Assembly: GCA_021083345.1 (NCBI GenBank)
Contig: JAJGRE010000001.1
Span: forward strand, 62,001 to 126,000
Origin: Calditrichales bacterium MX18-03
GTDB taxonomy: Bacteria > Bacillota > Clostridia > Lutisporales > Lutisporaceae
DNA: 64,000 bases
Direction: 5' to 3'
This document shows, in pieces, positions 26,641 through 33,735 of this stretch (positions within the stretch are counted from its first letter, which is position 1; each line of letters starts with the position of its first letter). The notes under the pieces were generated by a model, which had not been told where the DNA came from, did not search any database, and was given only the letters and a program-made list of their open reading frames with translations. The position numbers and the translations under genes are program-made.

Positions 26641-28839
26641 TTGAAAGTACGACTGTTTTTGCCATTAATAGCAGCTATCCTTTACACGCTATTTGGTTTA
26701 GCCAATGATTCAAGCTTTAATGCTCCCGAAAATCAAAACACGGAAAATGCCTCAAAAAAGGTTGTTTTTATGATTGCAGACTACTTGAGTTTTGAGGACT
26801 TGGAGAAGCAGGAATCGATGAAATGGCTGCTGGACAACAGCTATCTGGCGCTCTTGAACAACCGCCAGAATGGCAGACCATCGCCTTACAAAGCCAAAGC
26901 AATCCTAGGAGCCGGACGAAGGGTGGAAATGCCTTCCGATATGCTGGGAGGGGGCACAGGCAGAAAATGGCATGATTTGTACCGGATCAACAACGGTCAG
27001 CTTCAACCTTCTCACCGGCCTGTTTTTCCTCAGATCAGCAAACTGATCAGTTTAAACAGCAGCGAGGGGTATGACAAACGGATCGGCTACCTGGGAGATG
27101 CCATACACAGCCAAGGCGGAAAGACCTGCTTTATCGGCAATGCCGACAGCAGCCTGCCCAACCGCAGTACAATATTGATTCCTATGGACCGCAGCGGCGC
27201 AGTCGACATGGGTGATACCGAGACTCTGTCTGCTGCAGATAACCGCTATCCGTATTCAATACGCACCGATTATAGCAAGCTGGAGGAATTGTACAAGCAG
27301 TTCCTGCCGGCTTCTTCATTTTTGGTGATTGAAACCGGTGACCTGGAGCGTCTGGAGAAAAACAGGTCCAACATGTCTCCGGCCCAATACCAGGCAGGCA
27401 AGCAGCTGATCCTGGATGATATAAGCCGTTTTCTCAAAGGCCTGGCCGATTCTGCCGCTGCTGAGGCCGGCAGTCCGGAACCCGTTGTGATCCTGCTTTC
27501 CTCTTACCCGGCCAGTGACCGTTATGACAAGGGGGACCGCCTTACACCCGTCATCGTATACGACGGCGTTAACAGAGGGATACTTTTTTCCTCCGGCACA
27601 AGACGTGAGGGAATCGTGCTGAATACAGAGCTGGCGGATTATATCCTTTATAAGCTTGGCATGCTGAAAAGAAGTCCTATCGAAGAAAAGGGCAGCACTG
27701 AAAGCCTTAGCTTCATCACTGAATTAAACGGCAAAACCTTGGCAGTGTCCAGGCTCAGACTGCCTGTGCTTACTTCTTTTGCGGTTTTTGTGATCCTTTC
27801 CTTGCTTCTGTGCTTTCTTGCTTTGATCAACCCGTTTCTGTTGAGATCAAGATTCGGAAGCGTCATAAGAGTCTTGGTACGGATGAACCTGCTAGGCCCG
27901 CTATTGTTGCTGGTTCTTCCTGCTTACCTGTTCAAAAAGCCCCTGTTGTTTGCGGCTTTGTTTTTTCTTTCGATCGCGTTTCTTTCTATCATCATGTTTA
28001 GGCTTAAGACGGCACTAAAGGTGGAGATATGTGCAATCTGCCTTGCAACGGTGCTGACCTTGGCACTTGATATATCCGCCGGCAGTCCGCTGATCAAGTA
28101 TTCCGTTATCGGCTATGATCCTATCATCGGTGCCCGCTTTTATGGCGTCGGCAATGAGCTGGCAGGCGTATTTGTCGGCTGCTCCATTCTTTTAACCGGT
28201 GCTATGAAGGAAATCTATCATAAAAAGATAAAAGCCGGATATGTTATAATAGGCCACACCGCTTTCATCTGCCTATTGGGCCTGTCCTTCTGGGGAGCCA
28301 ATCTGGGTGGTGCGCTGGCAGCCTTCACCGGTTATTATTCTTTTTTATTGCTGAGCTGCAGCAGAAAAGGGCGTATCAGGCAGTTCGTGTTGCTGCCGCT
28401 CATCCTTGCAGGCCTCATTGCGCTGCTTGTATACATTGATTCCTATATGGGAAGCAAGGTTTCCCATGTAGGCCTTTTCTTCCAAGATATCCAACAAAAC
28501 GGCATCGATGTGCTCCTGTCCACCCTTTACCGCAAGACCGCCATGAATTTCCGGCTGATTCGGTACACAATATGGACAAAGGTATTGCTTTGTATTATAT
28601 TTATATTGATTACCACGTATTTCAAGCCTGTAGGTGTTGTGAGGCGGGTCTTCAGGGCGCAGCCCTATCTGAAAGCCGGCTGGATCAGTGCTACGGCTGC
28701 CAGCATCTGCGGTTTTCTGCTCAATGATTCCGGAATCGTCCTAGCAGCAACAGCCATGATTTATGTGGTCTTTACACTCCTGCTTGTCTGTTTTGATTCA
28801 ATGGCCATTCCAGAAGAAATAAACCAGCGAGGTATATGA
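26641..28839 (+). CDS. Large membrane protein with an extracytoplasmic N-domain, function unknown
   Basis: A 732-residue protein. Residues 5-22 form an N-terminal membrane anchor or signal. Residues about 35-365 are a soluble, probably extracytoplasmic domain with segments (KVVFMIADYLSFEDL, FLVIETGDLERL, PVVILLSSYPASD) that faintly recall the alkaline-phosphatase fold, although no metal-binding set of residues is evident. Residues about 370-725 are highly hydrophobic with about ten to eleven membrane segments and the motif GYDPIIGARFYGVGNELAGV. I do not recognise a named family. TTG 26641 follows TAGGAGAG. The stop overlaps the next start. Its place next to a glucan synthase suggests an envelope-polymer role, which is inference only. 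Confidence 0.6.
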   Translation: MKVRLFLPLIAAILYTLFGLANDSSFNAPENQNTENASKKVVFMIADYLSFEDLEKQESMKWLLDNSYLALLNNRQNGRPSPYKAKAILGAGRRVEMPSDMLGGGTGRKWHDLYRINNGQLQPSHRPVFPQISKLISLNSSEGYDKRIGYLGDAIHSQGGKTCFIGNADSSLPNRSTILIPMDRSGAVDMGDTETLSAADNRYPYSIRTDYSKLEELYKQFLPASSFLVIETGDLERLEKNRSNMSPAQYQAGKQLILDDISRFLKGLADSAAAEAGSPEPVVILLSSYPASDRYDKGDRLTPVIVYDGVNRGILFSSGTRREGIVLNTELADYILYKLGMLKRSPIEEKGSTESLSFITELNGKTLAVSRLRLPVLTSFAVFVILSLLLCFLALINPFLLRSRFGSVIRVLVRMNLLGPLLLLVLPAYLFKKPLLFAALFFLSIAFLSIIMFRLKTALKVEICAICLATVLTLALDISAGSPLIKYSVIGYDPIIGARFYGVGNELAGVFVGCSILLTGAMKEIYHKKIKAGYVIIGHTAFICLLGLSFWGANLGGALAAFTGYYSFLLLSCSRKGRIRQFVLLPLILAGLIALLVYIDSYMGSKVSHVGLFFQDIQQNGIDVLLSTLYRKTAMNFRLIRYTIWTKVLLCIIFILITTYFKPVGVVRRVFRAQPYLKAGWISATAASICGFLLNDSGIVLAATAMIYVVFTLLLVCFDSMAIPEEINQRGI

Positions 28840-29786
28840 TGGACTACCGCATTCTCGGTCAAACCGGCATCCGTGTATCCCGCCTGTGCTTTGGCAGTCT
28901 GACCATCGGTCCGCTGCAGGCACGCCTTCAGGAGGAAGAAGGCGCAGCGGTACTTGGTGAAGCCTTTGACAGAGGGGTCAATTTTGTCGATACGGCAGAA
29001 CTATATAAAACCTACCCTTATATCAAGCGCGCCATAAAAGGGAAGCGCCACAGTGTTGTCATCTCATCAAAATGCTATGCCTATACAGAGGAAGGCGCGA
29101 AAAAAAGTCTGCTGCAGGCCCTGGAAGCGCTGAATACCGATTATATCGACATTTTTTCGCTCCACGAACAGGAAAGCGAGCATACCATCCGGGGGCATGA
29201 AGAAGCGCTTGCCTATTTTATCAAAGCCAGGGAAAAAGGACTGATCCGGAGCATCGGCATTTCGACCCATTGCATTGCGGCAGTCAAAGCTGCAATCAAA
29301 TATAATGAGATCCAGGTGATTCACCCGATTGTCAACCTTAAAGGACTGGGCATCGTGGACGGCAGTATCGACGACATGCTGAGTGCGGTGCAATCTGCCT
29401 CTCTGGCAGGCAAAGGCATTTATTCCATGAAGCCGTTGGGGGGAGGGAATCTGCTGCATGAAAGCAGCGCTTGCTTTGATTTTGTCCTTTCGAAGGATTA
29501 TATTCATTCCATTGCCGTAGGTATGCAAAGCAGGGAAGAGGTCCTCAACAATGTTCTGGTATTTGAAAACAGCCCTGTTCCGGAGATCATCCGGCAAAGT
29601 GTACGGAATAAGGACCGTAGGCTGCACATCGATTCCTGGTGCTCCGGCTGCGGCAGCTGCATTCCGAAATGCGGACAGCATGCACTCCGGCTGGAGAACG
29701 GCAGCGCAAAGGTCATTAAGGAAAAATGCGTGCTTTGCGGTTACTGCAGTGCCTATTGTCCTGATTTTTGCATAAAAATTGTTTAA
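28836..29786 (+). CDS. Aldo/keto reductase with C-terminal [4Fe-4S] ferredoxin domain
   Basis: A 316-residue protein. Residues 1-255 form an AKR-type TIM barrel with GQTGIRVSRLCFGS, the catalytic set D-Y-K-H visible as FVDTAELY, SSKCYAYT and SLHEQES, and IGISTHC. Residues about 270-316 carry two CxxCxxCxxxC-type motifs (CSGCGSCIPKCGQ and CVLCGYCSAYCPD) that could bind two [4Fe-4S] clusters. Such fused AKR-ferredoxin proteins are common in anaerobes and their substrates are unknown. Two adjacent ATG codons (28836, 28839) overlap the stop of the preceding gene. ruvX follows after 14 bases, so all may be cotranscribed from the ireB promoter. Confidence 0.88.
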   Translation: MMDYRILGQTGIRVSRLCFGSLTIGPLQARLQEEEGAAVLGEAFDRGVNFVDTAELYKTYPYIKRAIKGKRHSVVISSKCYAYTEEGAKKSLLQALEALNTDYIDIFSLHEQESEHTIRGHEEALAYFIKAREKGLIRSIGISTHCIAAVKAAIKYNEIQVIHPIVNLKGLGIVDGSIDDMLSAVQSASLAGKGIYSMKPLGGGNLLHESSACFDFVLSKDYIHSIAVGMQSREEVLNNVLVFENSPVPEIIRQSVRNKDRRLHIDSWCSGCGSCIPKCGQHALRLENGSAKVIKEKCVLCGYCSAYCPDFCIKIV

Positions 29787-29800
29787 CAAAGGAGAAAGCC

Positions 29801-30220
29801 ATGCGCATTATGGGATTGGATGTAGGAGATGCAACCATCGGCGTCGCATTCAGCGATGTCATGGGACTGATAGCTAACGGCTTGCCTACAATCAGAAGAA
29901 AAAATCTAAAATATGATTTGGATAGTTTAAAATCCATCATTACTGAGAAAGATATAAAGAGAATCGTTGTCGGTCTGCCCAAAAACATGAACAATACGGT
30001 AGGTCCCAGAGGCGAAAAGACGATTGCATTTGCCGACATTCTGAAAGAGACCTTTCCGGATATTGAAGTGGTCATGTGGGATGAACGACTGACGACCTGC
30101 GCCGCAGAAAGAACACTGCTGGAGGCCGATGTCAGCAGGAAAAACCGAAAAAACGTCGTTGATCAGTTGGCTGCCGTTCTGATTCTCCAAGGTTATCTGG
30201 ATTTTTTAAACCGCTGTTAA
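29801..30220 (+). CDS. ruvX: RuvX/YqgF-family RNase H-fold nuclease
   Basis: A 139-residue protein starting MRIMGLDVGDATIGVAFSD, the typical first acidic motif of the YqgF family. The second acidic region (VVMWDERLTTCAAE) and the terminal VDQLAAVLILQGYLD complete the RNase H fold. The family is implicated in 16S rRNA 5' end maturation and in Holliday-junction resolution. AAAGGAG supports ATG 29801; a longer in-frame start at 29768 lies inside the preceding gene. The place between ireB and the DUF1292 gene follows the conserved Firmicutes order. Confidence 0.93.
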   Translation: MRIMGLDVGDATIGVAFSDVMGLIANGLPTIRRKNLKYDLDSLKSIITEKDIKRIVVGLPKNMNNTVGPRGEKTIAFADILKETFPDIEVVMWDERLTTCAAERTLLEADVSRKNRKNVVDQLAAVLILQGYLDFLNRC

Positions 30221-30247
30221 AACAGATTTTTCTAAAGGTACTTTTTA

Positions 30248-30276
30248 TTGACAGTGTAACCAGGGTGGGTTACAAT
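30248..30276 (+). promoter_or_regulatory. Promoter of the DUF1292 gene
   Basis: TTGACA at 30248-30253 and TACAAT at 30271-30276, 17-base spacer. Confidence 0.75.
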
Positions 30277-30309
30277 AGCCTTATCTAAAATGATTTTGAG
30301 GTGAATAGA

Positions 30310-30591
30310 ATGAGTGAAGAAATGGACATCATCCTGCTTTATGATGAAGACGGTAATGAAACGGAATTTGAGGTTGTAGCTACTCTTGAAGTAGATGAAA
30401 ATGAATATGCCATCTTGTTGCCGAGAGATGACGAAAGGGATCCCGAAGCAGAAGAAGTGGATGAAGCTTATGTGCTGAGGATCGAACAGGACGAAAACGG
30501 CGAAGACATCCTCATCGGAATCGATGATGAAGAAGAGTTGAATATGGTCATTGAAGCATACGAAGAGCTGGTCAAGGAAGAATCAAACTAA
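30310..30591 (+). CDS. DUF1292 protein (YrzB-like)
   Basis: A 93-residue, very acidic protein with IILYDEDGNETEFEVVATLEVD, the signature of the DUF1292 family conserved next to ruvX and ireB in Firmicutes. No enzymatic motif is seen and the biological role is not established. ATG 30310 follows GAGGTGAAT at 30297-30305; a GTG at 30301 lies within this site. It has its own consensus promoter and a strong terminator, so it may be expressed as a single gene. Confidence 0.9.
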   Translation: MSEEMDIILLYDEDGNETEFEVVATLEVDENEYAILLPRDDERDPEAEEVDEAYVLRIEQDENGEDILIGIDDEEELNMVIEAYEELVKEESN

Positions 30592-30601
30592 AAGAGATAA
30601 G

Positions 30602-30635
30602 AAAAAGGTCAATTCATTGCGAATTGACCTTTTTT
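30602..30635 (+). terminator. Intrinsic terminator after the DUF1292 gene
   Basis: The arms 30602-30615 and 30621-30634 pair perfectly over 14 bp around a 5-base loop and end in a T-run. The A-run on the 5' side suggests it could work in both directions. Confidence 0.9.
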
Positions 30636-30662
30636 AATTCAATGAAAATCCAAGCCATTTAG

Positions 30663-30693
30663 TATTGACAATCATTATCAATTATTGTACAAT
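30663..30693 (+). promoter_or_regulatory. feo promoter overlapped by a Fur box
   Basis: TTGACA (30665-30670) and TACAAT (30688-30693) with a 17-base spacer. A sequence ending in GACAATCATTATC matches about 15 of 19 positions of the Fur consensus and covers the -35 and spacer, so iron-loaded Fur would block initiation. Confidence 0.8.
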
Positions 30694-30750
30694 ATAGCTG
30701 TATAATAAGAAGATTGGTCATGGTGCATGGCTTATTTTTAAACAATTTAC

Positions 30751-30769
30751 TGATAATGATTTTCATTTT
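30751..30769 (+). promoter_or_regulatory. Second Fur box upstream of feoA
   Basis: GATAATGATTTTCATTTTG (from 30752) matches 15 of 19 Fur consensus positions and lies between the promoter and the feoA ribosome site. Confidence 0.65.
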
Positions 30770-30783
30770 GAGGAGGAACTGAC

Positions 30784-31002
30784 ATGACTTTAGATAAGGC
30801 AAAAAAAGGCATAAAGGTAAAAATCGTCGGAATCGGCAGCAAGGACATCCGGTCCCAGGCTATCCGTCTCGGCATCTATGAAGGTGCGGTCTTTACCTGC
30901 AGTGAGAAGCTTCCCGGCGGACCGGTCATCATCCAGAGCCGCCTGCAGGAAATAGCAATCGGAAAGGGCTTGGCCGAAAAGATACAGGTCGAGGGGGTAT
31001 AG
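30784..31002 (+). CDS. feoA: Ferrous iron transport protein A
   Basis: A 72-residue SH3-like protein with IVGIGSKDIRSQAIRLGIYEG and the beta-strand-rich C-terminus typical of FeoA. It is thought to modulate FeoB activity from the cytoplasm. GAGGAGG precedes the ATG. Two Fur boxes upstream indicate iron repression. feoB begins two bases after its stop, so the pair is translated together. Confidence 0.93.
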   Translation: MTLDKAKKGIKVKIVGIGSKDIRSQAIRLGIYEGAVFTCSEKLPGGPVIIQSRLQEIAIGKGLAEKIQVEGV

Positions 31003-31004
31003 CC

Positions 31005-32849
31005 ATGGGGCACTGTCACAGCTGTGAAAAAGCGCTGAATATAAATGAAGGTGAAAAAAAACTGGTTCTCGCCGGAAACCCCAACGTTGGGAAGTCTGTT
31101 TTCTTTAATCTGCTGACCGGATTGTATGTGGATGTATCGAATTTCCCGGGTACAACAGTGGATATCAGCCATGGCCGTTACAAGGATTATGTTGTCATCG
31201 ATACGCCCGGCGTCTACGGCGTTTCTTCCTTCAATGAAGAAGAAACCGTGGCAAGGGATGTTATCCTTTTTGCCGACATCATCCTGAATGTGGTTGATGC
31301 CGTCCACCTGGACCGGGATCTTTTTTTGACGAAGCAGCTCATCGACATGGGCAAACCGGTCATCGTTGCACTGAATTTGATGGACGAGCTCAGAAGCAGC
31401 GGTATTGAAATAGACCTGGTGAAGCTGGAAGCACTGTTAGGCGTTCCGGTCGTTCCCACTTCTGCGGTGAAAGGAGAAGGCACTGATGCTTTGCTGGCAG
31501 CCATCCAAAAAGCCAGGGTGGGCAACCGCAATCCCAAGCTTCTGGAATACATGAAGCCTTATTTGGAAAAGGTGGATTCCGAAGCTGAAGCATTGATGGT
31601 CATCGAAGATGACCTGCATACGGCTGAGCGGCACGCCATCAAAACCCCCGGCCTTCAGGAAGAGATCTATCTGAACAGGCGGCATGAAGTGGATGCCATC
31701 GTATCCCAGGTCTTGAAGGAAACAAGCCAGGGCGCCTCCTTCCGGACTCGGCTGGGGCGCTGGATGCTGAATCCGATTACTGGGCTTCCCCTACTTTTTG
31801 TCGTCATGTTTGCCATGTATAAAATCATCGGTGAATTTGTTGCCGGAACAGTTGTAGGCCTGACAGAGGAAACCATCATGGGCGGTCTGTATCAGCCCTT
31901 CATCATATCGCTGCTCTCGCCTGTTTTCAAGTCCGGAACCTTCCTGGGCGACGCGCTGCTGGGTGAGTTCGGCCTTCTGACCATGGTGCCGGTCTACATT
32001 TTGGGCTTGCTGCTGCCATTGATCGTCGGTTTTTATATGCTGATGGCCATTCTGGAGGACAGCGGATACCTGCCGAGAATAGCTGCCCTAGTTGATCGGA
32101 CGCTTGTTTCTCTGGGTTTGAACGGCAAGGCCATCATACCGATTATCCTGGGCTTCGGCTGCGTGACCATGGCAACCATGACCACCAGGATACTGGGTAC
32201 CAAGCGAGAAAAAATCATCGCAACCATCCTGTTGGGGCTTGCAATTCCATGCTCTGCGCAATTGGGCGTTATCATCGGCCTGACAGCCGCCATGGACGCT
32301 AAATATATCATCATCTATATCGTAACCATACTGGTTGTATTCATTCTGACAGGCACCATCCTGAACCGGCTTATGCCGGGAGAATCTTCCCAGCTGCTGA
32401 TCGATCTGCCGCCCATAAGGGTTCCTCAGATAAAGAACGTCTTAAAGAAGACTTTCCAGAAATCCGTCATGTTTCTTAAGGAAGCGACACCACTGTTTAT
32501 ATATGGTGCTTTGCTCATCAGCATTATGAACTACACCCAGGTGCTCATTTCACTGGTTAACATACTGTCTCCCGTTACCGTCGGACTGTTGAAGCTACCC
32601 AAGGAAGCCGCTGTTGCTTTCATTATGGGCATCATCCGGAGGGACTTTGGCGCTGCCGGTCTGACATCCATACCGATGAGCACGGTGCAGACGTTGGTGT
32701 CGTTAGTCGTTATGACTTTGTTTGTTCCATGCATTGCAGCCATTTTGGTCATTTTTAAAGAGCGGGGCTTCAAGGATGCCATGCTCATATGGCTGGGCAG
32801 CTTTGCCGTGGCATTCGCGGCCGGAGGGGTGCTGGCCCATCTCCTTTAG
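31005..32849 (+). CDS. feoB: Ferrous iron transporter B
   Basis: A 614-residue inner-membrane Fe(II) transporter. The N-terminal G domain has G1 GNPNVGKS near residue 24, FPGTTVDIS, DTPGVYG and ALNLMDE, followed by the GDI helical region to about residue 245. The C-terminal part has about eight to ten membrane segments with the two Gate repeats (GFGCVTMATMTTR and the later IIRRDFGAAGL). Length is at the short end for FeoB. It is transcribed with feoA under Fur control, and a small cysteine-rich gene follows 18 bases later. Confidence 0.95.
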   Translation: MGHCHSCEKALNINEGEKKLVLAGNPNVGKSVFFNLLTGLYVDVSNFPGTTVDISHGRYKDYVVIDTPGVYGVSSFNEEETVARDVILFADIILNVVDAVHLDRDLFLTKQLIDMGKPVIVALNLMDELRSSGIEIDLVKLEALLGVPVVPTSAVKGEGTDALLAAIQKARVGNRNPKLLEYMKPYLEKVDSEAEALMVIEDDLHTAERHAIKTPGLQEEIYLNRRHEVDAIVSQVLKETSQGASFRTRLGRWMLNPITGLPLLFVVMFAMYKIIGEFVAGTVVGLTEETIMGGLYQPFIISLLSPVFKSGTFLGDALLGEFGLLTMVPVYILGLLLPLIVGFYMLMAILEDSGYLPRIAALVDRTLVSLGLNGKAIIPIILGFGCVTMATMTTRILGTKREKIIATILLGLAIPCSAQLGVIIGLTAAMDAKYIIIYIVTILVVFILTGTILNRLMPGESSQLLIDLPPIRVPQIKNVLKKTFQKSVMFLKEATPLFIYGALLISIMNYTQVLISLVNILSPVTVGLLKLPKEAAVAFIMGIIRRDFGAAGLTSIPMSTVQTLVSLVVMTLFVPCIAAILVIFKERGFKDAMLIWLGSFAVAFAAGGVLAHLL

Positions 32850-32867
32850 CATTGAAAGGATTACAAT

Positions 32868-33029
32868 ATGAAAGAGATTAAACAGAATTGTCCCAAGTGC
32901 GGATTTCCAACCCAGCACGGCAGCAAATGCCCGCGCTGCGGTACCATTATCAACAGCTGTCAGGGCTGCAGCGGCAATTGCCTGAAGTGCAACAGCACAA
33001 AACATTCTCATTTGAAACAGGAAAAGTAA
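32868..33029 (+). CDS. 53-residue cysteine-rich (zinc-ribbon-like) protein of the feo operon
   Basis: The short frame MKEIKQNCPKCGFPTQHG... has eight cysteines as four CxxC pairs (C8-C11, C21-C24, C31-C34, C38-C41), so two zinc-ribbon-like sites or metal clusters are possible. There is no membrane segment, unlike the known FeoB-associated Cys-rich membrane family. GAAAGGA precedes the ATG by a normal distance. It follows feoB by 18 bases and ends just before the fur promoter, so it is probably the third gene of the feo operon. A role like FeoC (accessory, metal or redox sensing) is an inference. Confidence 0.75.
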   Translation: MKEIKQNCPKCGFPTQHGSKCPRCGTIINSCQGCSGNCLKCNSTKHSHLKQEK

Positions 33030-33037
33030 AATTTTTA

Positions 33038-33065
33038 TTGACAAGTCTTGGTCTTTGATTATAGA
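33038..33065 (+). promoter_or_regulatory. Promoter of fur
   Basis: TTGACA (33038-33043) and TATAGA (33060-33065) with a 16-base spacer. No good Fur box is seen here. Confidence 0.6.
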
Positions 33066-33091
33066 CTGATAATAGCACACGATGAAGGAAG

Positions 33092-33532
33092 ATGAAGCAT
33101 TTGGCAAAAGAATTTGAGATCCTGAAGGAAAAGCTGAAGGAAAAAGGCTGCAAATTAACGCCGCAGAGACGTTCCATATTGGATATCATCGTTGAAAATG
33201 AAGGCAAGCATCTCAGTACGGAGGAGATTTATGATCTGGTCAAGCGGAAATGTCCGGAGATCGGTTTGGCAACAGTATACCGTACCATGCAGATGTTCGA
33301 CGAGGTCGGCATAGTCTACAAACATAATTTTGACGACGGCAGGAGCCGTTATGAACTGAACCACAATGAAGACCACCAGCATCACCATTTAATCTGTGTA
33401 AACTGCAATAAAGTGATTGAGGTCGAGGAAGACCTGCTTGAGCAACTGGAAAACGAAGTGGAAAAGAAATACGATTTTCTGATTACCAACCACAATGTAA
33501 AGTTTTTTGGCTATTGTAACAAATGTAGATAA
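33092..33532 (+). CDS. fur: Fur-family metalloregulator
   Basis: About 146 residues. The winged-helix N-domain has GCKLTPQRRSILDIIVENEGKHLSTEEIY-type sequence, and the dimerisation and metal domain has the histidine-rich EDHQHHHLICVNCNKVIEVEED and a second cysteine pair YCNKC for structural zinc. The position beside feoAB and three Fur-like boxes in the window favour Fur over PerR or Zur, but the metal specificity is not provable here. ATG 33092 has a ribosome site only 2 bases away (AAGGA), so the in-frame TTG at 33101 may be the true start. It ends in a strong terminator. Confidence 0.88.
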   Translation: MKHLAKEFEILKEKLKEKGCKLTPQRRSILDIIVENEGKHLSTEEIYDLVKRKCPEIGLATVYRTMQMFDEVGIVYKHNFDDGRSRYELNHNEDHQHHHLICVNCNKVIEVEEDLLEQLENEVEKKYDFLITNHNVKFFGYCNKCR

Positions 33533-33534
33533 AA

Positions 33535-33566
33535 AAAAAGGTGCTGATATGATGCAGCACCTTTTT
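33535..33566 (+). terminator. Intrinsic terminator of fur
   Basis: AAAAAGGTGCTG and CAGCACCTTTTT form a perfect stem around an 8-base loop. Confidence 0.9.
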
Positions 33567-33650
33567 CAATTCTCCGGCAAGTTGAACCGGATCTGCTGTT
33601 TATCCGGATGCAATATTAGAAATAATATGGGTATGATAATGGAATCACAC

Positions 33651-33679
33651 TTTTCATCACTGGAAAAATAAAGTATAAT
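33651..33679 (+). promoter_or_regulatory. Probable promoter of rnj
   Basis: TATAAT at 33674-33679 with a weak TTTTCA at 33651-33656, 17-base spacer. A CCGGAT/ATCCGG hairpin lies further upstream (about 33588-33608). Confidence 0.45.
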
Positions 33680-33735
33680 ATATTTTGCGAAAGTGGTCGG
33701 AAATTCTTTAACAATTGAAAGGACTGATTAAAAAA

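Noticed and set aside
33038-33091. Fur box at the fur promoter (autoregulation)
   Set aside because: Only scattered AT-rich matches near TTATAGACTGATAATA were found, clearly weaker than the three boxes reported.
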